A stretch of 64,000 bases of DNA, taken from positions 15,414,496-15,478,495 of the forward strand of contig OZ024936.1 in the NCBI GenBank assembly GCA_964017235.1. The letters run 5' to 3'. Origin of the DNA: Sabellastarte sp. h YS-2021. Its lineage: Eukaryota; Annelida; Polychaeta; Sabellida; Sabellidae. Of the stretch, positions 33,801 through 46,379 are shown piece after piece (the stretch's first letter is position 1; every line of letters starts with the position of its first letter). The translations under genes were made by a program, and so were the position numbers. Below the pieces are notes generated by a model. The model saw only the letters and a program-made list of their open reading frames with translations, did no database searches and was not told the DNA's origin.

Positions 33801-36068
33801 AGGCCATGTGAGTACTTCAGTACTTCTCTTGGGCCATTAGTCCCAAAGTTACTGGGGACTATCAGACCACCAGGCAATCATGTTTAGCCTCATGTTCCCC
33901 GTTGGAGAGTCCTGTAAGTTTTAATGTGTCTCCATCTGCAAAGTTCCCAACATAAATGTCTTACATTTTAGAACGGATATACTGAAATCTGACCTCATTA
34001 GATGCCCATACAAAACTGCCAGTCTTCTAAATCATCAATATTTTAATACCTTGAGAAACCTCCTTGACAAGCATGCCCCAATTAAGTGAAAAAACATACC
34101 GAGACATACGAAGACTGGTTCAAGAACTGTGACATCCTCAGGGTAAAACGTCTGAAGAGGAAATATGAACAGGCATGGCACCGTAAAAACTCTGCCAGAA
34201 ATCGTAAGCGATACCAGGCTGCAATCAATCACTATAATTTCATGCTTTTGAGAAGTGCAAATGCAATCATTATTCCAACAACTTTGCTTTTGTGGAATTG
34301 TTTCAAAAAGATTTTGCAAAGGTCCTATGTAGTTGTTGCACCAGACTGTACAAATAAAACCGACATTACAAACAGTTTCTGTAAGTTCTTCTGTGACAAA
34401 GTCCTTAAAATAAGGTCCACACTGCAGTCATCCACACCATCTTCAATCACTGGACCCAATTCAACTAAAAAATCCTCTGTCCTGTTTGTTGATATTTTCA
34501 TTACCCCCGTCACTAATATTGTAAATTATTCAATCACAGAAGGCAGCTTCCCCAGCTGTATTAAGATCGCATATGTCACCCTCTTCAAAATAAGCAGAGC
34601 CTTGAGAGAAACATCCCCAAAACTACAGGCCAGTGTCAAACCTTACTTTTATATCAAAATTCATCGAGAAAGTTGTGGCAAAGCAGCTAAATAAATGTAT
34701 TTTGAGGGAGGGGATCCTAAATGTCAACCAGTCTGCTTACAACAGTTCTCACTCCACTGAAACTACATTGTTGAAGATTCCAAACAATATATCTCTCTCA
34801 GTGGACTCCAGAAAGCCAGTGGTCCTAACATTATTTTACCTCTCCACAGCATTTGATACTCTCTATCACTCTCTTATATATTACTGCTTGCATGACTGGT
34901 TTGGTGTAGATGGTACTGTGGATCAAATTTTACTTATTGAACCGTAAACAAAAAAATTAAAATAGGTAATAGTTTCTCTGAGACCATAAATCTCCCTTTC
35001 GGTGTCCCCCAAGGCTCCACACTGTGTCCTCTCCTTTTCACTCTTTACACTAGTCCCCCCAGTCAAGTCATTTCTAAATTTAATGTCACTCACCACCTGT
35101 ATGCCGATGACACCCAAATCTACTTAACAGTTTACACCAGGAACTTTGTTTCTAGCATGGAAGAGCTGACAGAGTGTCTCAAGTCAGTACAGAAGTGGAT
35201 GGATAGTGTTAAGCTATAACTCAACCTAGAAAACATCGACTTTATCATCATAGGTAACAAAGCCATCAGAGAGTCACTTGCACCAAATTTCCCTGTCCCA
35301 CTCCTCCAAAACAATATCTCTTCGTCAGTGGAAGTAAAGAATCTGGGTGTTATCTTTCGCTCAGACAACTCCTTTGACAATCATGTTGCCAAGGTTTGCC
35401 GGGCATGTTACTATCATCTTCGTGATTTATGACAAATTCACAAATTCCTCAGTGTTGACACTCCAATACTTGTGGCAAATGGTATGGTCAGTAGTCTTCT
35501 GGACTACTGTAATTATTTACTTTATGGGATAAACATATCCACCATAGCTAAACCACAGAGATTCCAGAATGCTCGGTAGCCTATCATCTTCAGACTTGAC
35601 AAAATGTCATGTTTCACCCTTTTTGAAAAACTCCACTGGCTTAAAACTCAACATCATATCTTCTTTAAGTATAACCTTCTGGTATTCAAGGCTATCAAGT
35701 TTTCCCAACCCTGGTATCTATCAACTTTAATTAGATCGAGCAATCTCACTCGTGGCAGCAGGCTATCTGTCTCCTCAACGAGCCCTAAGAAGCAGATACG
35801 TAGGTGTGGCTTTACAGTAGCCGCACCAGCTAAATGGAACAAGCTGCCACAAACTGTCAGATCTCAACAAACAATAAATGGTTTCAGAAGCTAGTTAAAG
35901 ACTCACTTGTTTAGGCTGGCATACCCCCACCTTAGTTATACCCTGGCGGGTGCTTTTTGGATATAGACCGATGTTTGTCCCTGTACTATCCCTTCTTGGA
36001 CTAAAGTGCATTAGAGGATTCACATCAATTTTATGCTCTATAAATCCTACTATTATTATTATTATGCA
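33800..36068 (+). mobile_element. LINE, Jockey superfamily (CR1/L2-like), decayed
   Basis: Starts within the endonuclease end (SDHQAIMFSLMFPVGES, from ~33862), then DKHAPIK (~34070), an N-terminal RT linker (34086-34300), NLTFISKFIEKVVAKQLNK (~34640), HSTETTLLK (~34755), [30 protein letters not shown] (~35000), [11 protein letters not shown] (~35100), VKNLGVIF, LLDYCNYLL and the C-terminal FTLFEKLHWLKTQHHIFFKY to WNKLPQTVRS (~35860). Stops and frameshifts interrupt it in at least five places (for example in-frame stops near 33900 and 34077). The 3' end carries a TTA microsatellite (36047-36065). It belongs to the same superfamily as the 3-5 kb LINE but is clearly a different family. Confidence 0.85.
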
Positions 36069-36800
36069 AAAGTATGTAAATTGGCTCACAAGGTACTGAC
36101 TGCTCATGTGGAGATTTTTTCCGGCAACCAGTTCAGATTATTAGCACACTAAATACCTGATATGGAGATGGTGCAAGACGATAATAAAAGCAAACAACCC
36201 TTGGGGTACATATTCAGGTTAATTTACATTCCATTATCACTGACCATACTAGTATGTTATGTGCCCACTTGAAAGGCTTGGTGTGTGGTAAAATTTCTGT
36301 TCATAATAAATCGGCTGGTATAAGTGGGAGGAGAATAATTTGAGGAGTGTCTCAAATTATAAAACTAAGTAAAAGAGGGGAGAAGTTCACAAGTTAAGGT
36401 TGTTACATACACCAACAAAGCCAATAGTTCTGGTAATGTAGGTGAGGCTTCCATTTCAGGGAAAATTGTGGGCTAATTATCCTGATAAAGCTTTTTGTAT
36501 GTAAGAGGGGAGTGTGTTTTAGGCTTACCTTTTACATGATACTGCATTTGACCTTAACATGGCACAAACCTCATCTTAGCACAAATCAAAAGATAAAATT
36601 TTCAAAAGTAATTGCTCTTCATTACCCTTAGTCGTGGAATCCTGCATACCAAACAAGAAAGTCGAAGTGACAACAAAAATAATCTAAATACATTTGACAA
36701 TTTGTGTATGCAAATTATGTGAAGATTGTGGCACAAATTTCAGGCAGAAATTATATTATCACTCATGCAAATTATTCTAAATGGTTTATTGATTTGGGGA
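36069..36800. other. Non-coding interval
   Basis: No gene or repeat recognised between the LINE tail and the next SINE. Confidence 0.4.
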
Positions 36801-36966
36801 AGGGGCATGGTGTTGTAGTGGCAACACACTCATCTCCCACCTCTGAGATTGGAGTTCGTATCCCGGCCAGAACCTTGACACCAAGTGTATGTACTGGTTT
36901 CCTCTGCCCACAAAACTACCCATCCTGATATAAAAGCAACGTAAAACCATAAATAAATAAATAAAT
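36801..36966 (+). mobile_element. tRNA-derived SINE, family 1, shortened copy
   Basis: The head AGGGGCATGGTGTTGTAGTGG has a degenerate A box, then CTCATCTCCCACCTCTGAG and a B-box-like GGAGTTCGTATCCC. The body ACCAAGTGTATGTACTGGTT and the AAATA tail match the copy at 7591-7826. The section between B box and body (the TTTACAGTA part) is missing. Confidence 0.8.
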
Positions 36967-38780
36967 TTATTATTTTGGTTTTATTTTAGTAGCACTTTTA
37001 TTTTGAACTTGCAATTGTGTCCATTCAAATTTTACTCATAAGAAATCCACATCTGTGCACTTAAAAATACCCCCAAAATAATTGTGCACAGTTATGGAAG
37101 ATAGCAGTACGGGTTCTCCTAGACGTCTTTTTCTTGTATACATCTTTCCTTGACACACACATCAAAATAATTTGGTACCTATTCTGTAACAGGTGTCTTT
37201 GTCTCATGCACACAGGTGATAACTTGGATGTACATTTAAACCCAGGATGACCCAAGGATTTTCCTTGCTGATAACAAGCAGCACCTAATTACTTTTCTGG
37301 CTATGTTGATCATCATTTGCACATGAGGCACTGTTGTACAACTTACAGATTCTGATTTGGGCCTTCTTACTTGATAAAATGGTTTGGTTATTGATCACTC
37401 CCACCTGAGTAATATTCATATGTTTTAGAGGCCACTGTTTCATATCTGAGCCGCCCCTCTTCAATATGAGTCATGGAGAGAGTCTATGCTCCTCGCATGA
37501 CTGGCCACATTATGGAAATGGCATCCTGAACTACATGAGGCATCTAGCTCTACCTCCCTGATTGTTATCGGATCCTCTCTCTGGGTCATGCTATAAGTGG
37601 GCTTCTTATTTAGCTACATTCCGAATAAAACCCTCATTGGGCCACCTGAACTCAGGAGTAGCCGATGTGTGGTCTGTAACAATATAATGACCTGATTTTG
37701 TGCATGTCCCCCTTACCTTGGATTGGCACAGGACAAGCTTTCAAGTCATTTTGGACCAGAAGCTTTGAATCTGCTGCAGAGATCCCTGCATCTCATCTAA
37801 TTTATTCCAATGGTATGATAGCCGTATCCTGGCCACTTTTTAGCACTGTACCATGGATTCCCACAATAGATTCTGGAAGTCTATCATAACAGAATCCTGT
37901 TGTGTGATGTTTACTGCAGTGTCAGCTTTGCCATCAGATCTTGTTTGTAGTTCTTGTGATGAGGCTGCCCAGGAATTAGGGGCCATGTGACCACTACAAT
38001 GTAAGTCGCTAATGTTGTTTGCTTGTGGAGATGCCATTGGAGTAGAGCTTACTAAAGAATTTCTTTCCAGACTGTCGATTCTATTACACAGAGTGTTATT
38101 GGCCCCCTTAAGGTCTTACAATAGTGCCAATAGTTGTTGGCTCACAAGGCTGGTGTGTAACTGAAGAACGGGTGTTTGTATGTTATCTTGCATGATGACA
38201 TGATTACTGCCACTATTCAACAAGTGGTGTTTTAGCCCAATCCAAAGTAATTTGCATATTCCACAGTCTATTAAATCTAATGTAAACTGAGTGTTTCTAC
38301 CAGAGTTTCTGTAAAAACACCTCTTCATTAGTATGCAGATTAATCTTGTCACAAATGGGAAAGTTGATTCTTTGGATTGGCGAGGGATGTGAGGAAGTCA
38401 GACTATTTTTTGTTTATGTTCACTGATGAAATGGCTTGCAGCTTTAAGTGAAAAAGTTTTTGTAATAAAGAAATTCATACGTTTGAATATAAATATTAAC
38501 AATGTATGTCATTTGTAATAACTCACTACATTTTAGTCACTCTTTTTAAAAGTAAAATACAAACAGATTGTCCCACACTGCTCCATACGATATATAAGAT
38601 CCAATCGTTAAGTAACAACTACAAAGTGCTAAAACAAATGTGACATTGCAAAAACATAAACTCAGTTTGTCTTAATCGTTTTTATTACATGAAGCTAATT
38701 CCATCTCTAACAGTTGAAACTTAAAGTTAAAAACCTTCATTTTACTGCATTATAATATCTTGTACTTGTTTTATTACCCT
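36967..38780. other. Non-coding, possible decayed coding remnant
   Basis: From 37430 to 38350 base composition is less AT-rich than the flanks and minus-strand frames such as 37840-38037 and 38116-38352 look protein-like (SLVSQQLLALL and NNTLCNRIDSLERNS can be read through). No family could be assigned. It may be an old mobile-element gene remnant. Confidence 0.3.
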
Positions 38781-38784
38781 TACA

Positions 38785-38932
38785 GTACATACAGTTGGTC
38801 AAGGTTCCGTACTGTAAACTGCCGACCATCAGTAAGCAACTACCAACTTTTACCACATAACGTCTGCGATTTGAACCACCAACTTCAGAGGTAGGAGGCG
38901 ACTCTGTTACCACTGTGACACCATGGCCCCAA
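38785..38932 (-). mobile_element. tRNA-derived SINE, family 1, 3'-truncated copy
   Basis: On the minus strand: GGGGCCATGGTGTCACAGTGG head with A box, CCTCCTACCTCTGAAGTTGG, B box GGTTCAAATCGC, then GGTAGTTGCTTACTG, TTTACAGTACGG and CAACTGTATGTACTG. The GTAAAACCCC tail is missing. Confidence 0.8.
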
Positions 38933-38971
38933 TAATTTTATAAACAAACATTCAAAAATTAAAAGATAAGT

Positions 38972-39165
38972 TGACAGTTGGGTTTGTGTTTTACATCCCA
39001 TTCAACAGCCATGTTCATATTTGGACAGGATCTCAGCATTTGCCACTTGTGGGATTTGAAACCATACAGAGGTGACAGCCTGTGATTAGATGCAAAACTT
39101 CCTAACTAACTCGTACCTGCCTCAATATGACCCTGGCTGTTGAATGGGATGGAAAATCACAACTT
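38972..39165 (-). mobile_element. tRNA-derived SINE, family 2, copy 2, with inverted tail
   Basis: The B box on the minus strand is GGTTTCAAATCCC (39051-39063) and the tRNA-like part holds CATCTAATCACAGGCTGTC. The tail motif ATCCCATTCAACAGCCA (38995-39011) is repeated exactly in inverse as TGGCTGTTGAATGGGAT (39134-39150) beyond the head, so the SINE head lies between two inverted tails. The Gypsy 5' LTR begins 14 bp further on. Confidence 0.6.
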
Positions 39166-40085
39166 TGAAATTTACTATTGTAATAAATAATGATGGCCGA
39201 ATTCACAGACCCTAATTTCTTATATTATCGCCCATTGAACTCGTTATTGAACGCTAAATACTTGCAATACTTACAAAATTTGGGGGTTAAAGTGATTGGG
39301 TATCAGTTATCCATGTTTTGGCATAGTTAGTTTTCCGTATTACCACGTTATTTTAACATGATTGATCCTTATTTTATTTTGACAGAAGTTTAAGTGTGGT
39401 GGGAACTCATCACTACTGTTGTTGTATTATCATGTAAGATATAGTTCCCAAGGATTTTTATTAGTTTTATTGGGATATTTGAATATTTTAGCTGGAAATA
39501 ATATTGATAATTCAGGACATTTTATTTTAGGCCAGGAATTTAATTATTGAGTTTAGTAATGTGAGTTTTGTAAATGTTTTATATGTGGACCCATTGAGCA
39601 TGTCAGGAGGTGGGTCAGGCGTAGGGATTTAGGAATATGTAATTTTTAGAGGTCAGAGCACCTGCAAATAGTTCTTTGTAAATGGTGTTTTAATTATGTT
39701 TTTTAGGGTTACTTTTTATTTAAAAAGTACTGATTTAAGAATATATTGTTGATTTAAAGTAATTTATTTGTTTAGTGACTCATTTATGCATGTTTTAGAA
39801 ATGATTTATAGTTATGCTCCACTGAGCATGTCAGCCTTTTCACGGCGTAGTAATTTATGAATAAGTGTATAAATATACCTTGTCCTGAATTGAAGGGGGG
39901 TTCCCTTGCTAAAAGTGAACCTGTTAGGAAGGAACTCAGAGAAAATACTTGTTATTGCTCAACCAAGGAAATTATTCTCCAGGAGGATATATATACTGAA
40001 AAGTATGATTATTTATAATACATAGGTAACTGGAATAGAAATTTTAGCCATGGTGACCTGATAAGACTTTAACTTATTTTTAATT

Positions 40086-40175
40086 CCCCTTGTCCCCCTT
40101 CTTTTGTCCCCCTTGTTTTGGTTCTCCCCCTTAATTGTTCCCCCTGGTACCTGTTCTCCATGTCCCCCTTGTTGT
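40086..40175 (-). promoter_or_regulatory. C-rich tract in LTR, potential G-quadruplex on minus strand
   Basis: Six CCCC or CCCCC runs are separated by short T-rich spacers (CCCCCTTCTTTTGTCCCCC type) in otherwise AT-rich DNA. The complementary strand could fold into a G-quadruplex. The same tract is kept in the 3' LTR at ~48829-48920. Confidence 0.4.
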
Positions 40176-40804
40176 GGAAAGTTTAGAGAAATATCTGACT
40201 AATTTTTGAATTGAAGCTAAAGTTATTGTGCAGTAGAAGGATAAATTGTATAAAGGTATTTAATGGATTATTTTTAAATAGGGATTTCAATTTTATTATA
40301 AAACCCCCAGGCTATAAATATAATTTTAATGTTTTTGTTTTGACATGCTCCTTTGTTGGTAAACACCCAGGTCAAAAGTCAAGGATAGTGTAAATTTATT
40401 CAACAGAGTAGGAGTGTCAGTTTCATATCCAGTAGTACAATCTTATTTATGGGTGTAGCTTCTTTGCATGAATACCCTTTTATTTATTGTCTTTAGATGT
40501 CAGCATGTAGTTTTCCTTGCATTGTAGTTGGCTATATTTCTTTAATTTATTGCTGCTTTTAGTTGTTTTGTATAGCCTGACTCTTATATGTCAATTAATT
40601 CACTACTATGTAGTTGTATAGAGTTAGTTGTTGGTTTCTTACTCCTTTTATGCACTTTTAATATTTTTAATAAATTTCCTGTTACTAATTACACTAATCT
40701 TTCCCTTTCATATTAGCTGCATGCTGCCTGTCCTGCTGTAATTTTCTTTCTAGTTGTCATCTCTAACTTTTAGGATTGAACCAAGAGAAATTTTCCAGGC
40801 TTGA

Positions 40805-41110
40805 TACTTTTGAGGCATATAGTGAGGTCAGCACCAGGACCTTGGTGCTCACCGTTTTAACACTAGATTATGCTGAGGTACCAGTGAGCCGTTGATTATG
40901 TTTGAAGCTCAAAAGTTAATTTATACCGTTGAGGCATAGTGATGTCTGCGCTGTGAAAGCAGCCCAGGTGTATACATTACTGATAAATATGCTGAGGTTG
41001 ATGTTCATGTTCTCAGTATATGGCACTAATTGAGGCACAGTTAGGTCTGCACTAAATACCGGTACATTGTGCACACCGTTTTAACACTGGGATATGCCGA
41101 GTTGCCTGAA
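40805..41110 (+). repeat. Three diverged tandem units inside the LTR
   Basis: Units of about 119 and 101 bp, each with GAGGCAxAGTxxxGTCxGC, a GTGCTCACCGTTTTAACAC or equivalent stretch, and ATGCTGAGGT. They are also present in the 3' LTR (~49555-49850). A possible enhancer-like array. Confidence 0.5.
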
Positions 41111-41343
41111 AGAGAATGTCAGAATTTAAGAAATAACATTTATTATACTCTTAAGTTTTTGTGACAAGAGATTTAATAATTTTGGGCTGTCTTCCATTGG
41201 TCATTTGGCACATTGGTTACACCTGTAGGGCCTAGTATGGTAAATTGGCCTGGTCCTAAGTATTTTAAGTAAATCATAATCTGTCCTAATACTATCTTAT
41301 CTGATCTAGGGTCTTCATCTGAGGTCTGGCCCGTTACAAAAAT

Positions 41344-41361
41344 TGGTGGCAGCGGTGGGAT
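41344..41361 (+). other. Primer binding site, tRNA-Leu
   Basis: TGGTGGCAGCGGTGGGAT is complementary to the 3' end of animal tRNA-Leu (AAG type, ...ATCCCACCGCTGCCA plus CCA) over all 18 bases. It starts five bases after the 5' LTR, the usual place for minus-strand priming. Confidence 0.8.
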
Positions 41362-41379
41362 CTATTAGGCTAGCGCAAG

Positions 41380-42391
41380 ATGGACGAGACGGACGCAGGA
41401 TCAGTGACTGGTGATAGGGAGACTAGGGCTGAAGGTATAGGACGCGGAGACCATTTAAGGCCAGGGGATGACTTGGGAGCTGCTGATGCACTGTTAGGAA
41501 TGCGGCGCGAGGGTGATAGGCGCTATCAACCTAATGCAGCAATGCATGGACAAAGTTTATTTTCTGGAGATGAGCTTAGGGACAACAGGAAACAAGGACA
41601 AAAGGTTAAGGTTATGCCTGATTTATACGATGGCACTGGAAACTGGCGAGATTATTTAACACATTTCAATGTAGTAGCTGAGTTAAATGGATGGACCCAG
41701 AGGGAAAGGCAGCAGTTCTTAGCTGTTAGCCTTAGAGGAGAAGCATGTAAAATGCTTCCTTCATTGCCTGAAGACGCACGATGGAATTTTGATGCTTTTG
41801 TAGAAGCATTAGGTAGGAGATTTAATCCTGGAGACAAAACAGAGCTCTATAGGATCCAATTGAGGAACTACACCAGAAAGGACAAGGAATCCATACCTCA
41901 ATTAGCCCAGACGGTACGGAATCTAGCTATTAAGGCTTACCCGGAGGCACGTGGAAACCTTTTAGAGATGCTTTGCAGGGACCATTTTATTGATGCTTTA
42001 AATGAGCCAGATATGAGATTCAGAATATTTCAGTCAAAGGTAGCCACTTTGGACCAGGCAGTTGGAGTTGCCGTAGAGATGGAAGCATTCCAGAAAAGCA
42101 CCGTGGCAATGCTTACAGTAGGAAAATGGTCAGGGAAATAACCAGTTCTTCTGGTGGACAAAACGGCCAGGAGTTTGAATCAGGGAATCCATGGAATCAC
42201 TAACTAAGGCAGTTAGTTCCTTGAAGGAGGAAGTACAGCAACTCAAGTATAAACGGAATAAGAATTCTGAGAATTTCAGATGCTGGAACTGTGGTAACCA
42301 AGGACACAGTCGCAAGGACTGCACAAAAGAAAGGCAAGGAGATGGCTTTGGGTTCAAACCCAGGGGAGACAGGTCTAAACTGTCAAACTAG
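41380..42391 (+). CDS. gag region of the Gypsy element
   Basis: Starts at ATG 41380, 18 nt after the primer site. The N-terminus is acidic and glycine-rich. A retrotransposon-gag core follows (KVMPDLYDGTGNWRDYLTHF, WTQRERQQFLAVSLRGEA, ALGRRFNPGDKTELYRIQL; roughly 41610-42100). A CCHC zinc knuckle CWNCGNQGHSRKDC (42281-42322) closes it, as expected for a nucleocapsid. Capsid function is inferred from the family. The region is close to complete but not one uninterrupted frame. Confidence 0.88.
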
Positions 42392-45300
42392 GAGGGGCTG
42401 ATTTGGGGGGCCATGAATCAGTCCAGGGAGATAACAGGCCTCGTAAAGTTTTAGCAGTGCCTGGAGACAATGGGATCAGTATCAATGGAAAAATTAGTGA
42501 CTTTGTTGTCAAAAGACATATTTAAGGTTATCAGTAAGAATTCTAGTTTTAAGTTAGAAGATGTACCATTTCAAATAGGACTTGCAGATGGACAGGAACT
42601 TGAGGTCTTAGGACAGTTCACTTGTATGTTAGGTTTTGGTAAAAATCTACTGACACATACTTTGATTGTAGCTGATATAAAGTCTAAGGGAATTCTTGGC
42701 ATGGACTTTATGATGAATCATGACTGCAAAATAGACATAAGCAGATCAGAAATGATCCTGGATGGACAGAAAATTTTGACCAATGTGGACGGAGACATTG
42801 AAGTGCAATGTTGCCGGGTGGCAACTATCAGTGATGTAGGACTTGGACCTTATGAACAGGCTATAGTACAGGCCAAGGCAAGTAAGCGAGGCAAATTGGC
42901 ACAAAATATGATGATGGAAGGATCTGCTTTGCTGGCGGAAAGGGATAGCATTTTAGTTGCCAGATCTTTAGTGGATGCCACTCAAAATACCGTTCCAGTG
43001 AGGGTATTTAACGTATCTGATGAAGAAGTTTTGCTTAGAAAGGGAACCACTTTAGCAATTGGACATCCTGTGACCGATGTTATAGATCTTGGCTTGGAGC
43101 AAAAGACAATCAATCAAATTACCAGGAAGGCAGGACCAACAAAAAGGACAGAATTGGAAGACCACTTACAGGACCTCTTGGTGAGAAGTTCTAAGGACTT
43201 AAGTGAACAGCAAACTGAGCAACTCAAGGAGTTACTGTTAGAGTACCATGAGATATTTGTGGATGGAAAGGGAATTATTGGCAGGACCAGTCTAGTTAAG
43301 CATAAAATCAATACTGGAAATGCGGTACCAATCCGCCAGAGACCAAGACCAATACCAATTCACTTGAGGGAAGAAGTGGACCTAGCCATGGAGGACATGA
43401 TAACAAAAGACTTGATTGAGCCATCTGATAGTCCTTGGTGCTCACCAATTGTCCTGGTCAGGAAGAAAGACAAAAGCTTAAGAACCTGTATTGATTTTCG
43501 TAAGGTCAATGATGTTTCCAGAAAAGACTCATATAATGTGCCCTCCATACAAACAAGTTTGGACCATTTATCAGGAGCAAAGTAGTTTTCAACCTTAGAC
43601 TTGGCTAGCGGGTACAACCAAATTGAAATGGATCCAGCAGACAAGGAAAAGACGGCTTTTTCAACTGGTAGGCATGGCCTGTACCAGTATAAAGTGCTAC
43701 CTTTTGGCCTGGCCAATGGGACAGCTACTTTTCAGAGGCTAATGGAAACCATCTTCACTGGCTTACAGTGGAAGGAGTTGATACTGTATGTGGATGATAT
43801 AATCTCTTACAGTGTGAGTTTTGATGAAGGAATCGAAAGGCTGAGAATGGTGTTTCAGAAGCTGAAGGAAGCAGGTCTTACATTAAAATCTAAGAAGTGT
43901 ATTCTATTTCAAAAGAAAGTGCAGTTCCTGGGACATGTGGTATCTGAGGAGGGAATTTCAACTGACCCTGAGAAAATAAGTGCTATTAAGGAATGGCCAG
44001 TCCCTACTTCAGTGACTCAGCTGAGAAGTTTTGTGGGAATTTGTGCATACTACAGGAGATTTATTGGATCATTTTCTGAAATTGCCAAACCACTTCATAA
44101 ACTTACTGAGAAAGGGGCCAAGTTTATATGGGATGAAAAATGCCAGGCAGCATTTACAGAGCTCAAGGAGAGGTTGACTAGCACTCCAGTATTAGCTTAC
44201 CCTAATACAGAGGATCCATTCATTCTTGATACAGATGCCTCAGATGTAGCTATGGGGGCAGTGTTAAGTCAGGTTCAGGAGGTTCAGGAGAGGGTTGTTG
44301 CTTATGGCAGCAAGACATTTTCAAAGAGTGAAAGAAATTATTGTGTAACTAGAAAGGAACTGTGCTCAGTAGTGTACTTTGTGAAGCACTTTAGACATTA
44401 TTTACTTGGAAAGAAATTTTTGGTACGGACAGACCATGGCTCACTCCGCTGGCTAATGAACTTTAGGAATCCCGACGGACAGATGGCAAGGTGGTTAGAA
44501 ATTTTAGCGCCATTTGATTTTGAGATCCAGCATCGTCCAGGCAGGAAGCATGAAAATGCGGATGCTTTATCCAGAATTCCATGTAAACAATATGGCAGAC
44601 ATACACAGGAAGTGCTTGTTCAATCTTTAACAAGAAGTACTGAGAATAGAAAATGGTTAGAAGCTTGGAACACAAATGACATCAAGAAATTGCAAACAGA
44701 GGATCCAGTGCTGAGGGAAGTAATAAAATGGAAAAATGAGTCAGAACAGAGGCCAGCATGGGAGAAAATATCCATAGAGGGAGAAGAGATTAAATTCTAT
44801 TGGAGCAGGTGGAATCACCTTGTCCTGGAAACAGGATGTCTGTACTATTTGTGGGAGGAAGGAAAAGGAACCCAAACTAAAAAGCTAGTTGTACCTGAAA
44901 GGCTGAAGGATGAAATTTTGAAACAATTGCATGACTCTTTGACTGCTGGACATCTAGGAGAGAAGAAAACCTATGAAAGGGTGAAGGAGCGATTCTTCTG
45001 GTACAAGTATAGGGAGTTTGTAGAGAAATGGTGCAAACAATGTGACTCTTGTGCCGCAAGAAAAGTGTCAGCAAAGAAAAGGGTAGTCCCAATGCGGCAA
45101 TTTTTGAGTGGATGTTTATTTGAGCGAATTAGCATTGATATCTTAGGACCACTTCCAAAGAGTAGGAGAGGGAACCAGTATATACTGGTATTGGCTCACC
45201 ACTTCACAAATTGGACTGAGGCCATACCAGTGCCCAACCAGGAAGCTAGGACTGTAGCAAGAAAATTTGTAGACCGTTTCATATGCATATTTGGAATGCC

Positions 45301-46357
45301 ATATGAAATAATGTCTGACCAAGGGACACAGTTTGAGTCAGAACTGTTCAAGGAATTGTGTGAACTTTTAGGAATTGATAAAACCAGGACCACAGGGTAC
45401 CACCCAAGCTCAAATGGTTTAGTGGAGAGGTTTAATCGCACTTTAGAGAACATGATTAGCCATTACGTTTCAGAGGATCAGAGAGATTGGGATGTTTACA
45501 TTCCTTTACTGATGTTAGCATACAGAACAACCCCACAGGAAAGCACCCGGATTTCACCATACAAGATGATGTTTGGAAGAGAGGCTACCTTACCAATTGA
45601 CCTTTTGCTCGGGAGATCACAGATGCAGGAGAATTCTCAGGTTGAGGCCTGTGAATATGTGGATGAATTAAGGACCAAGCTAGAAGATAGCTTTCAGTTA
45701 GCTAGGGAACATCTGAAATCCAGTGCAGAGAGACAAAAGCATCTGTACGATAGAAAGGTCTCAGGAAAAGGGTTCAACATTGGGGACCAGGTATGGTTGT
45801 TGGTAAAGGCTAGGAAAAGGGGGCTTTCACCAAAGCTACAGGAGAAATGGCAAGGACCATATAGAGTAGTCAGAAAGTACAGTGAGGTGGTGTATGAGGT
45901 AGTTAGGCCTAAGTCAAAATCCCTAGTGGGTCATAGGCTCAAGCCATATGGGGGACGGACAAAACTGAAATTCTTGTCATCAAATGAGTCTAGTTCGGGG
46001 AATGGTGACCAACTGGATGAAAATTTAAGTCACCATGACGTAGGTGTGGGGTCTTGGCGGACACCACACCTGATTAGTGTTAACACTGAATCATCCACGG
46101 AGGATGATACTGAGGACAGGAGTCCTGATTATGGGGGACATTCTAGGGATACCAGGGAGGCAGGTTCAGCAGAACCTGGAGGGCCTGGGTCAAAGGATGC
46201 TTCTCATGGGCATGTTCCTAGCCGAGACTTGGCCAGCTCTGGGGAGCATGAGGAATTTGAGAAAGAGGAGGCACTGCCTGGACTTTCTCATGAGGAGGAA
46301 TCTTGTCGCAGGTCGATCAGGATACGGAAACCTCGTGATAGATTAAGTTATTTTTAA
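42392..46357 (+). CDS. pol region of the Gypsy element (protease, RT, RNase H, integrase)
   Basis: Aspartic-protease-like part with LIVADIKSKGILGMDFM (~42670). RT with IEPSDSPWCSPIVLVRKKD (~43420), LDLASGYNQIEM (~43600), VLPFGLANGTATFQRLM and the YVDD catalytic motif (~43790). RNase H with LDTDASDVAMGAVLSQ (~44225) and RTDHGSLRWL. Integrase with an HHCC zinc site (AGHLGEKKTYERV, CKQCDSC; ~44945-45055), a D,D-35-E core (SIDILGPLPKS, MSDQGTQFE, SSNGLVERFNR) and a GPY/F module (EKWQGPYRVVRKY, ~45845). The last ~120 residues form an acidic, Ser/Gly-rich tail ending RIRKPRDRLSYF. The frame is open over most of its length with a small number of breaks. Confidence 0.92.
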
Positions 46358-46379
46358 TCAATATATATATATTTTTTTT

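Larger units (their letters stand above)
39179..41338 (+). repeat. 5' LTR of the Gypsy element (2160 bp)
   Basis: Begins TGTAATAAATAATGATGG and ends GGCCCGTTACA. More than 2 kb is long for a Gypsy LTR. It contains a C-rich tract with several CCCCC runs (~40086-40170) and three diverged tandem units opening GAGGCATA or GAGGCACA near 40812, 40931 and 41032. The start site of transcription is not evident; several TATA-like stretches are present. Confidence 0.95.

Noticed and set aside
37840-38352. Protein-like minus-strand frames, possible gag-type remnant
   Set aside because: Coiled-coil-like composition is suggestive, but no diagnostic motif could be matched, so it is left as unassigned.
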